Assembly: GCA_016744135.1 (NCBI GenBank)
Contig: JADGEX010000001.1
Span: 2,057,029 to 2,121,028, forward strand
Source: Pseudodesulfovibrio sp.
Lineage (GTDB): Bacteria; Desulfobacterota; Desulfovibrionia; Desulfovibrionales; Desulfovibrionaceae
Reading direction: 5' to 3'
DNA: 64,000 nt
Position numbers and translations under genes: made by a program. This document shows positions 27,821-36,131 of this stretch, piece after piece (position 1 is the first letter of the stretch; each line of letters opens with the position of its first letter). The notes beneath the pieces are model-generated. The model saw nothing but the letters and a program-made list of their open reading frames with translations, did not search any database and had not been told where the DNA came from.

Positions 27821-28801
27821 ATGGGTACAAACATCAGTGCCGCTCGGCCGGTATCCTACTTTCCCGTCCCTCCAGTTATGATCTTTCCGGAGGTGCTAGG
27901 GGAATTCTCCGTCTACCTCTGGCAGGGTGGGGACTTTGTGCTTTACACTGCCTCAGGCCAAAAATTTACCACTCGTCATCGTCAGGTTCTGCACAAGAAC
28001 GGCATCAAGGAAATTTACATCCAAGGTGCCGAAAAACCACAGTACGAAAAATACATTGAGCGAAATCTGGGGAAAATCCTTCAGGATGAGAACCTGCCCA
28101 TTGAGGCCCGCACCAAGATTTTTTATGAAGCCGCCAATGTGGTCATGCAAAACGTCTTTGACCGCAAACTTCCAAGCGCTCTCCGGGCCAGACATTTTGA
28201 TCGCATCGCAGATGTGGTTAAAAATTCCATAAAATTCCTGGCTGCGGACAACTCTCTGTCCTCAGTGGCACCGTTCATTTCCCACGACTACAAGACCTAC
28301 ACGCACTGCATGCAGGTCTTTATCTATTCCGTGGCCCTGTTTCAGACCTACGAAATGAATGACCACGAAGTCTTTGAGTTTGGTCTGGGCGCACTCCTGC
28401 ACGATGTGGGCAAAGCTAAAATTCCCAAACGAATTCTCAACAAACGTGGCCCGCTGACTCAGGCTGAACGTGAAATCATCAAGGAACACCCGGTTCACGG
28501 CGTGTCCATGTGCGCGCATCTACCCATGACGCAGAATACCATCAACTGCATTCTCTTCCATCATGAAACCATGGATGGCAAAGGCTACCCTTCCGGCATC
28601 AAGGGAGATAATGTCCCTATGCCCGTCCGTATCATTACACTGGCAGACATCTACGACGCCCTGACGACCAACCGCCCTTATGCCGAAGCCATGCAGCCCT
28701 ATGAAGCCCTTTCGCTCATCAGAAATGAAATGCGGGAGAATGTGGATATGAAAGTCTTCAAACGTTTCGTGGCAATTCTCAGCGGCGCAGACATGATTTA
28801 A
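27821..28801 (+). CDS. HD-GYP domain phosphodiesterase
   Basis: 326 residues. N-terminal about 130 residues carry a small domain with GEFSVYLWQGGDFVLYTASGQKFTTRHRQVLHKNGIKEIYI of the kind that precedes many HD-GYP domains (DUF3391-like). Residues about 145-315 form the HD-GYP domain: SHDYKTYTHCMQVFIYS, LGALLHDVGKAKIP, CILFHHETMDGKGYP, IITLADIYDALTTNRPY. All metal and GYP residues are kept, so active c-di-GMP hydrolysis is expected. It is 122 bases after the hybrid kinase and may be its downstream partner, or an independent unit. The ribosome binding site is poor (ACGGGGA too close to ATG). Confidence 0.92.
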   Translation: MGTNISAARPVSYFPVPPVMIFPEVLGEFSVYLWQGGDFVLYTASGQKFTTRHRQVLHKNGIKEIYIQGAEKPQYEKYIERNLGKILQDENLPIEARTKIFYEAANVVMQNVFDRKLPSALRARHFDRIADVVKNSIKFLAADNSLSSVAPFISHDYKTYTHCMQVFIYSVALFQTYEMNDHEVFEFGLGALLHDVGKAKIPKRILNKRGPLTQAEREIIKEHPVHGVSMCAHLPMTQNTINCILFHHETMDGKGYPSGIKGDNVPMPVRIITLADIYDALTTNRPYAEAMQPYEALSLIRNEMRENVDMKVFKRFVAILSGADMI

Positions 28802-28919
28802 CCTCTGATTCAATTCCGCCAGCCCTCCTATCTCCAGCGACATGAAGCCGTAACCGTTATATTCGGATACGCTTGGTGTTCAGATTGACAATTTCTCAAA
28901 ACAGGGTGAATCCGGTGGC

Positions 28920-29966
28920 ATGAAAGCGATGGACAAAACCATTAAACCCACACTGGCCGACCTGCTGAACCGTCCTCTCTCCATTGGAGGCAAGAAGATA
29001 GCCAACCGGCTCTGGCTCGCTCCGCTGGCCGGACTGGGGCATGTGGCCTATCGTAAGGTGCTGGAAAGTTACGGTGGATGCGGCCTGACATTCACGGAAA
29101 TGTGCAGCGCCAAGGGGGTTCCGACTGAAAAGCCCTCGGTTTCCACCATGTTCAGTTGGCGCGAAGAAGAACTCGACCATCTTGTCTGCCAAATATTCGG
29201 GGCGACCCCGGAAGAAATGGCTCCTGCGGCCCGACGAATTGAAAACGAAGGTTTTTTCGGGGTGGACATCAACATGGGTTGCTCGGTGTCAGGTATCGTC
29301 AAACGCAATGCTGGAGCCGCCCTTCTAAAAGATCCTGACGCGGCATTGGCTGCCGTGAAAAGTGTGCGTCAGGCCGTCTCCATCCCTGTTTTCGTCAAAT
29401 TTCGTACGGGCTGGACCCCTGATATCGGCCCTGCCGTAGAATTGGCACAACAATTCGAAGCAGAAGGCGTTGACTGTCTGGTTTTTCACCCCCGCGTAGC
29501 GCCAGACAAACGCACCAAGCCACCGATACTAGACCATATTAAAGCCATCACAGAAGCCGTATCCATTCCGGTCTTTGGCAACGGCGACGTGGTCACCCCT
29601 GAGGATTGCCTGAAAATGCTTGAAACAACTGGTTGTGCGGGTGTCTCTGTTGGACGCATGGCCATAGCTCGACCGTGGCTTTTTGCTGAATGGACTGCGG
29701 GATACACCCCGACAGAAACCTGTTTTCGCGACTATGCCTTTCAATTGGCCGATGCTCTGGACCAACATTTTAACGAAGTACATGCCCTCAAACGATACAA
29801 ATTATTTACTATCTATTTCGCAGCCAACTTCACCTTCGGGCACAGCTTGCAATCCAAATTTTTGGGCGCAAAGTCCATGGACGACGTACGAGACGTCATA
29901 CAAAAGTATGTCAAAACAGACATGAGACTGACCAAACGGCCTAACATGAACATCTATAGCATCTGA
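28920..29966 (+). CDS. dus: tRNA-dihydrouridine synthase family protein
   Basis: 348 residues. Flavin enzyme reducing uridines in the tRNA D-loop. FMN-barrel motifs: LAPLAGLGHVAYRKVLESYGG, TEMCSAKG, FGATPEEMAPAARRIENEGFFGVDINMGCS, RNAGAALLKDPDAA, PVFVKFRTGW, VFHPRV, PVFGNGDVVTPEDC and VGRMAIARPWLF. The catalytic cysteine is in NMGCS; most family members read NxGCP, so this copy is slightly divergent. Two ATGs (28920, 28929); the first is used. Eleven bases separate it from the cyclase gene, so they are probably co-transcribed. Confidence 0.9.
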   Translation: MKAMDKTIKPTLADLLNRPLSIGGKKIANRLWLAPLAGLGHVAYRKVLESYGGCGLTFTEMCSAKGVPTEKPSVSTMFSWREEELDHLVCQIFGATPEEMAPAARRIENEGFFGVDINMGCSVSGIVKRNAGAALLKDPDAALAAVKSVRQAVSIPVFVKFRTGWTPDIGPAVELAQQFEAEGVDCLVFHPRVAPDKRTKPPILDHIKAITEAVSIPVFGNGDVVTPEDCLKMLETTGCAGVSVGRMAIARPWLFAEWTAGYTPTETCFRDYAFQLADALDQHFNEVHALKRYKLFTIYFAANFTFGHSLQSKFLGAKSMDDVRDVIQKYVKTDMRLTKRPNMNIYSI

Positions 29967-29976
29967 CGAGGATTCC

Positions 29977-30612
29977 ATGAATGTCATTGATCTGAGCCAC
30001 ATTATTCATACCGGCATGCCGGTTTTCCCCGGCGACGAGTCTGCCAATCTGCGGCGCACCCATTTCGTCAACAAGGACGGATTCGCCCAGACAATCCTGA
30101 CAATGAGTTCACACACTGGAACGCATCTCGACACTGCGGCCCACCTTTTTGCTGACGCACCCGGTCTGGATTGGTTGGGGCCAAACAATTTTGCAGGATG
30201 GGGAGCAGTGGTGAATCTGACTAATTTGCGCACACCATTTATCGAACCGGCAGACCTCAGCATTCTCTCGGATATGGAAGGGCTGGATTTCGTCATTCTG
30301 CGAACAGGTTGGGACGTTCATTGGAAGACAGACCGTTACTACGCTGACTTCCCTGCTCTTTCAGAGACATCCGCTCGTTTCATCGGAGGGCTGGGACTCA
30401 AGGGAATTGGCATGGATACACCATCGCCTGACCTGGTGGACTCAAGGACGTTACCGGCGCACATCGCCTTGCTGGATCACGGGCTTGTTATTGTCGAAAA
30501 TCTGACCAATGTCGGTGAATTGCCGGATGAAGGATTCATCTTCTGCTGTCTGCCGTTGCGGCTCAAGGATGGTGAAGGGTCACCCGTCCGCGCTGTAGGT
30601 ATTACTTTTTAA
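29977..30612 (+). CDS. Cyclase-family metal hydrolase (kynurenine-formamidase-like)
   Basis: 211 residues. The cyclase-family metal site H-T-G-T-H-x-D is seen in SSHTGTHLDTAAHLF, with an N-terminal IDLSHIIHTGMPVFPGDE and VILRTGW, the hallmark of kynurenine formamidase and related hydrolases. Actual substrate unknown. GAGG site before ATG. Transcribed with dus. Confidence 0.88.
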   Translation: MNVIDLSHIIHTGMPVFPGDESANLRRTHFVNKDGFAQTILTMSSHTGTHLDTAAHLFADAPGLDWLGPNNFAGWGAVVNLTNLRTPFIEPADLSILSDMEGLDFVILRTGWDVHWKTDRYYADFPALSETSARFIGGLGLKGIGMDTPSPDLVDSRTLPAHIALLDHGLVIVENLTNVGELPDEGFIFCCLPLRLKDGEGSPVRAVGITF

Positions 30613-30614
30613 AA

Positions 30615-30687
30615 AGTACCGGAGGCCCCGCCAGCCTCTCCTTTTCCTAAAGTTTTTATAGCTCGCTTCGCTCGATTATTCAGTTAA
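30615..30687. repeat. Degenerate copy of the hairpin repeat, convergent region
   Basis: The stretch reading CCTAAAGTTTTTATAGCTCG, with CCGGAGGCCCCGCCAGCC before it and GCTTCGCTC after it, has the same order as the element at 10.24-10.28 kb (CCTAAACTTTTTGTTGCCGC then TTCGCGG). It is a degraded member of that family between convergent genes. Confidence 0.45.
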
Positions 30688-31293
30688 TTAAAGAGCGAGT
30701 TCTTTGGCGAGGGCTTCGGCTTGGTGGAGGTCATCGGGGCTATTGACGTTAAAAAATGAAATTTGATCGGGATCGCCTTCTCTGAGTTGAGCAATAGGGA
30801 CTTCTTTGACTTTCACTTGATCAAAAAAACCAATAATTCGATAATTTTCAGTTTTAAGCTGGGCTTCAATGTACGGAAGACAGCGTTTGGAATATACGGC
30901 ACACAATGGTTCCCGGTAGCCGTCTTCCTTGAGAGGAATAACGACATCAGCATCAGCAGTAACTTCCGCAAGCAGCCGCTTGACCAGCCCTGCCTGAACG
31001 AAAGGCGCATCACAGGCTGCAAAAAAGCCGTAATCCGCCTTTATATCGTGCAATCCGGCATGAATACCTGTCAAAGAACTACGGGCTTCAAACCGATCCT
31101 CGGCTACAGGGAGGCCGTATTGAAGAAAATCTTCCCGATCACGCGCCGAAATCACTATTTCATGGAACAATGGACAGTAGACCGAAAGCAATCGATCAAG
31201 AATGGTTTTGCCGCCAATTTCCAAAAATGCCTTTTTCACATGCCCCATGCGGGTGCCAAGCCCGCCGGCCAGTATTATACCTGCGATATTCAT
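30688..31293 (-). CDS. mobA: MobA-like nucleotidyltransferase
   Basis: 201 residues starting MNIAGIILAGGLGTRMG at ATG 31293; the reading frame open further upstream overlaps the divergent hydrolase gene and is not used. The nucleotide-binding LAGGxGTRMG..KAFLEIGGKTI, the FFAACDAPFV motif and NVNSPDDL at the C-terminus identify a molybdopterin-guanine dinucleotide synthase-type protein (MobA). That would add GMP to molybdopterin for enzymes such as formate dehydrogenase. Related cytidylyl or uridylyl enzymes cannot be fully excluded. Confidence 0.85.
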   Translation of the reverse strand: MNIAGIILAGGLGTRMGHVKKAFLEIGGKTILDRLLSVYCPLFHEIVISARDREDFLQYGLPVAEDRFEARSSLTGIHAGLHDIKADYGFFAACDAPFVQAGLVKRLLAEVTADADVVIPLKEDGYREPLCAVYSKRCLPYIEAQLKTENYRIIGFFDQVKVKEVPIAQLREGDPDQISFFNVNSPDDLHQAEALAKELAL

Positions 31294-31366
31294 GGTCGCA
31301 GGATAAATCAAGCCGGAACAAATGGAAAGAGTCCACAAAGCCGCCCTGCCTGTGTATACTGCCTCC

Positions 31367-32209
31367 ATGTGGACAGCTTTTAAAATTTTTGCCTTTCTCT
31401 GCCTGTGCTATGCAGCAATCATCGTCTGGATGTATTTCTCCCAGCGCAAAATGCTCTATTATCCCAAACAGGAAATGACAGCCTTTCCCAATGACATTGG
31501 TCTGATGCATGAAAATGTCTGGCTGATTAACCGGCTGGGTACACGCATTCACGGATGGTGGCTGCCTCATGCCGCACCTCGCTTCACCCTGCTTTTTTCT
31601 CATGGTAATGGCGGCAACCTCTCTCACAGATTAGATACCCTGCGCATCTTCCACGATCTTGGGCTCAACGTCTTCGCCTATGACTATTCAGGCTACGGTC
31701 AGAGTCTGGGCGATCCCAGCGAAGAAGCCACGGCAGCCGATGCCCATGCCGCCTGGGACTGGCTTGTTCAGGAACAAGACGTTTCACCGGAATCCATTAT
31801 TCTTGTTGGACGAAGTCTGGGTGGTGCTGTCACCGCATCACTGGCCGCAAAGTTGGCAAACGACTCCCAGACTCCCGCAGGGCTTATCATGGAATCAACC
31901 TTCACTTCGGTGCCGGATATGGGAGCATACATGTATCCATGGCTGCCGGTGCGTCTTCTTGCACGTTATCAATATGATAGTGCAACCAATCTCACAGGCC
32001 TCAATTTACCCGTTTTATTCCTGCACAGCCCCAACGACGATATCGTCCCATATGCGCTGGGCCGAAGACTCTACAATGACTATCAAGGCCCAAAATCATT
32101 TATAGAACTGGCAGGAGATCATAATTCCGGATTTCTCACCTCTGGCGCAAGTTACCCTGAAGGATTAACCCACTTCCTATCATCCCTTGAAAAGGATTCC
32201 GACCAATGA
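31367..32209 (+). CDS. Membrane-anchored alpha/beta hydrolase
   Basis: 280 residues from ATG 31367; ATG 31322 is possible but would overlap less well with the membrane anchor. N-terminal helix WTAFKIFAFLCLCYAAIIVWMYF, then an alpha/beta hydrolase core with LLFSHGNGGNLSHRLDTL, the nucleophile in ILVGRSLGGAV, the acid in LHSPNDDIVPY and the His in AGDHNSGF. It is similar to the YfhR/BEM46 group, which are serine hydrolases of unknown substrate. Overlaps the next gene by four bases (ATGA). Confidence 0.85.
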   Translation: MWTAFKIFAFLCLCYAAIIVWMYFSQRKMLYYPKQEMTAFPNDIGLMHENVWLINRLGTRIHGWWLPHAAPRFTLLFSHGNGGNLSHRLDTLRIFHDLGLNVFAYDYSGYGQSLGDPSEEATAADAHAAWDWLVQEQDVSPESIILVGRSLGGAVTASLAAKLANDSQTPAGLIMESTFTSVPDMGAYMYPWLPVRLLARYQYDSATNLTGLNLPVLFLHSPNDDIVPYALGRRLYNDYQGPKSFIELAGDHNSGFLTSGASYPEGLTHFLSSLEKDSDQ

Positions 32210-32643
32210 CGAACGGCCAGATACTGATTCTGGCCGACACCATTCTGGTGACTCATTTCATTATTGCGGCCTACCTAACCTTGGGGTTGCCAGTTATCTG
32301 GCTGGGAAAAGTATTTGGCCGACAATTCATTCACAACCCATGGTTTCGATATTCTCATGCAGGACTCATGGGATTTGTACTCGCGGAATCTCTGATCGGT
32401 ATGTTCTGCCCGCTCACGATTTGGGAAGGGGATTTGCGAAGAACCGCAGGACAACCCGCTGCTGGTCACAACGAATCCTTCATCAGTTACTGGCTCGGAG
32501 AATTATTATTCCATGACTTCAGCGAGACCGCCTATAGCGTGGCATATGGACTTTTCTTCTTACTCATTGCACTCACCTTCCTCTACATTCCGGTTCGTAA
32601 AACCGGAAAAAAATGCCGGAACAACAACTACAAAAAAACTTAA
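32206..32643 (+). CDS. DUF2784-like membrane protein
   Basis: 145 residues with four membrane helices (LADTILVTHFIIAAYLTLGLPVIWLG near the start, FFLLIALTFLYIPV near the end). The middle motif FRYSHAGLMGFVLAESLIGMFCPLTIWEGDLR and WLGELLFHDF matches my memory of the DUF2784 family. ATG overlaps the stop of the hydrolase, so the pair is coupled. Function unknown. Confidence 0.78.
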   Translation: MTNGQILILADTILVTHFIIAAYLTLGLPVIWLGKVFGRQFIHNPWFRYSHAGLMGFVLAESLIGMFCPLTIWEGDLRRTAGQPAAGHNESFISYWLGELLFHDFSETAYSVAYGLFFLLIALTFLYIPVRKTGKKCRNNNYKKT

Positions 32644-32718
32644 CTTATTATAATATTGTACTTTTTCGATTGGTGCACGGGTTTTGCTTTATATGTTCTA
32701 CCCTGCAAGGAGGAACAC

Positions 32719-32985
32719 ATGCCCGCTATCGAACAAACACAATTTCACGGAACCCACACAGATATCGTCCGTGACCGCATTCAGGAGCTCAAGGCCCGTG
32801 CCGCCGAAGGACTGGATGACGCCATGAATATCGTCGCCAAAAACCTTGGCCGTGAAGAAGCTAAAAGCGCTGAAAACCAATTGGCCGGACTGGATCAAGA
32901 ATTATCCGTTCAGGATACTGCTATTCACGCTCTGGACCCACTCAAGGTTCTCGACCTCATCAGCGACCCGTTTGAAGACGACTAA
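32719..32985 (+). CDS. Small acidic conserved protein, 88 aa
   Basis: ATG 32719 has an AAGGAGG site six bases upstream; the longer frame from 32656 is not used. Helical, charged and soluble (DIVRDRIQELKARAAEGLDDAMNIVAKNLG ... LAGLDQELSVQDTAIHALDPLKVLDLI). No family known to me. It is probably a single gene with its own promoter and ends near a hairpin (GGACGCC 33013-33019 with GGTGTCC 33030-33036). Confidence 0.75.
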   Translation: MPAIEQTQFHGTHTDIVRDRIQELKARAAEGLDDAMNIVAKNLGREEAKSAENQLAGLDQELSVQDTAIHALDPLKVLDLISDPFEDD

Positions 32986-33012
32986 GTCATTCGCCTTCCT
33001 CAGTCATGCGAA

Positions 33013-33040
33013 GGACGCCTTTTTTAAAGGGTGTCCGTCT
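33013..33040 (+). terminator. Probable terminator after the 88-aa gene
   Basis: GGACGCC (33013-33019) can pair with GGTGTCC (33030-33036) allowing one G-T; a short T-rich part follows. Stem is weak, so moderate support. Confidence 0.5.
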
Positions 33041-33366
33041 TTATGCTTGCCTTTTGATAATAGTGATAATACATTGTCATAATTAGACCTTCGTCTTTTT
33101 ATGTGTCTCCGAATGGTGACGAGGACTCCCCTAAAAAAAATATTCATTTTTATCTCCAACGCTGTCCGTCAGTTGCACGACTCCGACCAGTTTTATTGAC
33201 TCACCCCCTTGCCTCGTTTTTCGCGACAGCGTATAAAGGAAACAAAGGCAAAGTCCCCGTGAAAGGGGTTTCGAACAACCGTTACGGAGGGTGGGAGGAA
33301 ATAGAAATCGATTTCTTCTTAAACACATATGGCGAATTGAGTCGCCCTACTCACAGAAAGAGCACC

Positions 33367-33476
33367 GTGCGCCAAAAACAAACGCACTAGGCCGTCATAA
33401 AGTGTATATTTAGAAATGTCTGGTCCTGGTACAAAGCCGGAGAATCCGGCCAGGCGCACTTCTTTTGCGCTTTTTT
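33367..33476 (+). ncRNA. Candidate structured small RNA with intrinsic terminator
   Basis: In a 690-base gap without a convincing protein gene. A hairpin GTGCG...CGCAC (33367-33386) is followed by a two-part stem: CCTG(G) 33425-33429 with (C)CAGG 33450-33454 outside, and GCCGGA 33436-33441 with TCCGGC 33445-33450 inside, leaving a GTACAAA bulge. Directly after it GCGCA (33454-33458) and TGCGC (33466-33470) form a terminator stem followed by six T. The rest of 32986-33677 shows no ORF with a good ribosome binding site. It may be an independent small RNA or the attenuated leader of the GGDEF gene; I do not recognise the family. Confidence 0.45.
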
Positions 33477-33522
33477 GTAATCTCCCCCCTCAAGTGATCC
33501 AAAAATATCCCACGATTTTCTC

Positions 33523-33552
33523 TTGACAGGTTTTTCACCAATAGTGTTATCA
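33523..33552 (+). promoter_or_regulatory. Probable sigma70 promoter of the GGDEF gene
   Basis: TTGACA at 33523-33528 and TTATCA at 33547-33552 with an 18-base spacer; consensus -35. The transcript would have a leader of about 115 bases before ATG 33678. Confidence 0.6.
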
Positions 33553-33677
33553 GAACAATAATTCATTATGAAATGAGTATTTTGACTGTGGCGTGCAATG
33601 CTCAATCGCTCCTAGAAAATGAACGATTATGAACAGCTCCACAGCCCACGTAGCACTCGACATATGGCGGTTATACC

Positions 33678-34733
33678 ATGACGAAAAACCCACTCTGTTC
33701 AGCCGACACAGGCAAAATTATCGACATCCTAAAGACCGCGGGGATTGGAGATGATCCCAATTGGATGGCTGTCATTCTGTTCGTCCGCAATCTGCTCACA
33801 AAACTCAGTGTATTTACAGATGAAAAAAAGGCTGAAATTCAACGAGAAATTTGTGCAGAAATCCTAAAAAAAGATTTCTCCGATGAGCGCTACGACATTA
33901 TAGTTGCCATGCTCGACATGTATATCATGCAAAACATCGGCACTCAGGAACTTGAAGAAGCACTGACCAAGGAAAAACAATCTGCAGCACTGCTTCTTCA
34001 AGAAATGAACGACATCATCAATTCCATGCAAGGAGTAAACAAACTCCATAGTGATCGCCTGGATTCCTTTCAGGCAAGCGCAACCAACGCCATTCAGGGC
34101 GGCACCAATAAAACCGCCATCCTCAGCAGAGTACGAGGCATGTTTCAAGAACTCATCACCGAATTCAAAGACGAGGCCCGAGAACTCAATGCCAAAGCTG
34201 ACCATTTCGAAAGAACGGCTAATTTTGATCCGTTATTGACCGGACTCTACAATCGTCGCGCTATGGAAACCTTCATGAACAGCGCGGTCAAGGAATGTTG
34301 TGATACATGTACGCCCTTGAGTTTGATGTTGATCGACGTGGATCATTTCAAACGGGTTAACGACACGTATGGACACCAGGCCGGTGACGATGTCCTCCGC
34401 GCTCTGGCCCGTATCCTCACAGCGCACGCCTTGCAGTATGACGGCTTCGCTGCCAGATACGGCGGAGAAGAACTGGTCATCATCATGAAAAATATGGACC
34501 TGAACAGAGCAGCCATCAAATCTGAAGCAGTCAGAGCCGATGTGGAAAACTACGATTTCCGTATCCGTACAAATGGCCAATTGTCGGAAGCCCCCCTGCA
34601 ATTTACCGTCTCTGTCGGGGTAGCGGAACTACAAAAAGGGTGGAACGCCAGCTCTCTGGTCAGTGCTGCTGACTCAGCCATGTACAAAGCCAAGAACTCT
34701 GGCCGGAACAGAGTTTGCGCAGCGTCAGTATAG
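33678..34733 (+). CDS. Diguanylate cyclase (GGDEF)
   Basis: 351 residues. About 190 N-terminal residues are helical and of unknown type (VILFVRNLLTKLSVFTDEKKAEIQ, coiled region LEEALTKEKQSAALLLQEMNDIINSMQG). The GGDEF domain is at about 190-350: FDPLLTGLYNRRAME, LMLIDVDHFKRVNDTYGHQAGDDVL and the active site RYGGEELV, an active GGEEL signature. The product inhibition site R-x-x-D five residues before is LQYD here, so R is missing and feedback control by that route is unlikely. Stop is 67 bases before a periplasmic-sensor gene. Confidence 0.93.
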   Translation: MTKNPLCSADTGKIIDILKTAGIGDDPNWMAVILFVRNLLTKLSVFTDEKKAEIQREICAEILKKDFSDERYDIIVAMLDMYIMQNIGTQELEEALTKEKQSAALLLQEMNDIINSMQGVNKLHSDRLDSFQASATNAIQGGTNKTAILSRVRGMFQELITEFKDEARELNAKADHFERTANFDPLLTGLYNRRAMETFMNSAVKECCDTCTPLSLMLIDVDHFKRVNDTYGHQAGDDVLRALARILTAHALQYDGFAARYGGEELVIIMKNMDLNRAAIKSEAVRADVENYDFRIRTNGQLSEAPLQFTVSVGVAELQKGWNASSLVSAADSAMYKAKNSGRNRVCAASV

Positions 34734-34800
34734 CCCCCACTCATCACACAGCTATCGATAGCTGACGACCACTATTCATCGTACTTACAGGTGATTACAA

Positions 34801-35886
34801 TTGCTAAAACTAGCGACAGCTTTTGGGATTTTTTTGCTCATCCCCACGCTCGCCATCAGCGGCGAGCCCCTCGAAGTCATCCTTCTGCACTCCGAATCAA
34901 GCCCCACCGAATGGACCAAAAGTTTTGCATCAGGGCTGGAAGAAGGGCTTGAATCCATTGCTGAGGTTCACCAGGAATTTCTCGGACAGGAAGACATGGA
35001 CGAAGATGATTTCGACACGGTCTTTCACCAACTGCTTCAAGCCCACCGCAGACCGCTCGCAGTAGTGACAGACGGACGCATTGCGTTCGCCTTTGCTCGA
35101 AAATATGGTCAGGAATTGTTCCCTGACGCCCCCGTGATTTTCTGTTCCATCCCTCGTCCTGCACCATATATTTTGTCGTCATGTAAAAATTGCACAGGGC
35201 TGCCCGTGGAATATTCCATACAGGCAGTCGTGGACCTTATTTTCAACCTGCGCCCTGAAACACAAACAGTTGTAGGCATCGCGGACGGAACAACGCAGGG
35301 CAAGGCGCGTATGGAAGCGGTAACAAAAGCCATGTGTCCTTACATGGACAGAGCACAACTCATTTTTCCAGGTCATGAAACCGGTGATGAAGCAGGGCTG
35401 GACCTCGACGGTCTGAGCACTGTTCTATCCAGCATTCCGAGTAGGGGAGTCACGCTCTTTCTAGGATTTTCTGAAGATAGGGAAGGAGAACCTGTTCTTG
35501 ATGAATCCATGGCTGCCACACTCAAAACCAGAATATCATCGCCAACATTTGTTCTGGATGACGCATTCATGGGGACGGGTATCGTCGGTGGTCTTATGAT
35601 TTCAGGCAAAACTGTAGGACTCGATGCCGCCCGTCTGGTTGACCGTATCCTGCACGGTGCAAACGTTCAGGAAATGCTGCCGCAACCAGTCCATAGCGAA
35701 TTAATTCTGGACGGTAAGGCACTGGCTCGATTCGGCATTTCCGCACCCGATAAAGCCACAATCGTCAACCCACCGGAAGTGGTTGCCGAAGCTGAAAACG
35801 CCATCCCGGCCAACGCGGCAGGGTGGGGCGTGGGAATAATCCTCTGCGTAGGACTTTTCTTCCTCTTCAGACGTTACAAACCATAA
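34801..35886 (+). CDS. Membrane-anchored periplasmic sensor-like binding protein, no output domain
   Basis: 361 residues from a TTG start with AGGTGAT upstream. A signal peptide (ending LAISG) leads into a periplasmic domain (LEVILLHSESSPTEWTKSFASGLEEGL, FPDAPVIFCSIPRPAPYIL, GTGIVGGLMISGKTVGLDAARLVDRIL) that resembles ABC_sub_bind, like the N-terminal half of the kinase at 17.4 kb. A single membrane helix (AGWGVGIILCVGLFFLF) ends the protein and only RRYKP follows. It lacks a kinase or other output, unlike the kinase homologue. It may signal through the GGDEF protein upstream, but this is inference. Confidence 0.82.
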   Translation: MLKLATAFGIFLLIPTLAISGEPLEVILLHSESSPTEWTKSFASGLEEGLESIAEVHQEFLGQEDMDEDDFDTVFHQLLQAHRRPLAVVTDGRIAFAFARKYGQELFPDAPVIFCSIPRPAPYILSSCKNCTGLPVEYSIQAVVDLIFNLRPETQTVVGIADGTTQGKARMEAVTKAMCPYMDRAQLIFPGHETGDEAGLDLDGLSTVLSSIPSRGVTLFLGFSEDREGEPVLDESMAATLKTRISSPTFVLDDAFMGTGIVGGLMISGKTVGLDAARLVDRILHGANVQEMLPQPVHSELILDGKALARFGISAPDKATIVNPPEVVAEAENAIPANAAGWGVGIILCVGLFFLFRRYKP

Positions 35887-36131
35887 ATACAGGACATCTG
35901 CACCATGACCATAACCGAAACAGCCCCCCCAGCAATATAGGCCATACAACGGGTAGAGCACCTGACGTGCCTGAATATCTCTGCCATCTTGAAAACAGAA
36001 TATTCATGAGTATGTTTTTCGTGTTGAAGCCAAATCATGAAAGCGCCATCCTTTTTTATCAAATCTTACTCCGCCGGACAAACGTCTTCATGACCAACCC
36101 GTGTCGTTCAAAAAACAATCTGTAAAGATTC

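Noticed and set aside
33103-33390. 95-residue plus-strand frame in the 33-kb gap
   Set aside because: No ribosome binding site, atypical composition, and it overlaps the proposed RNA structures.
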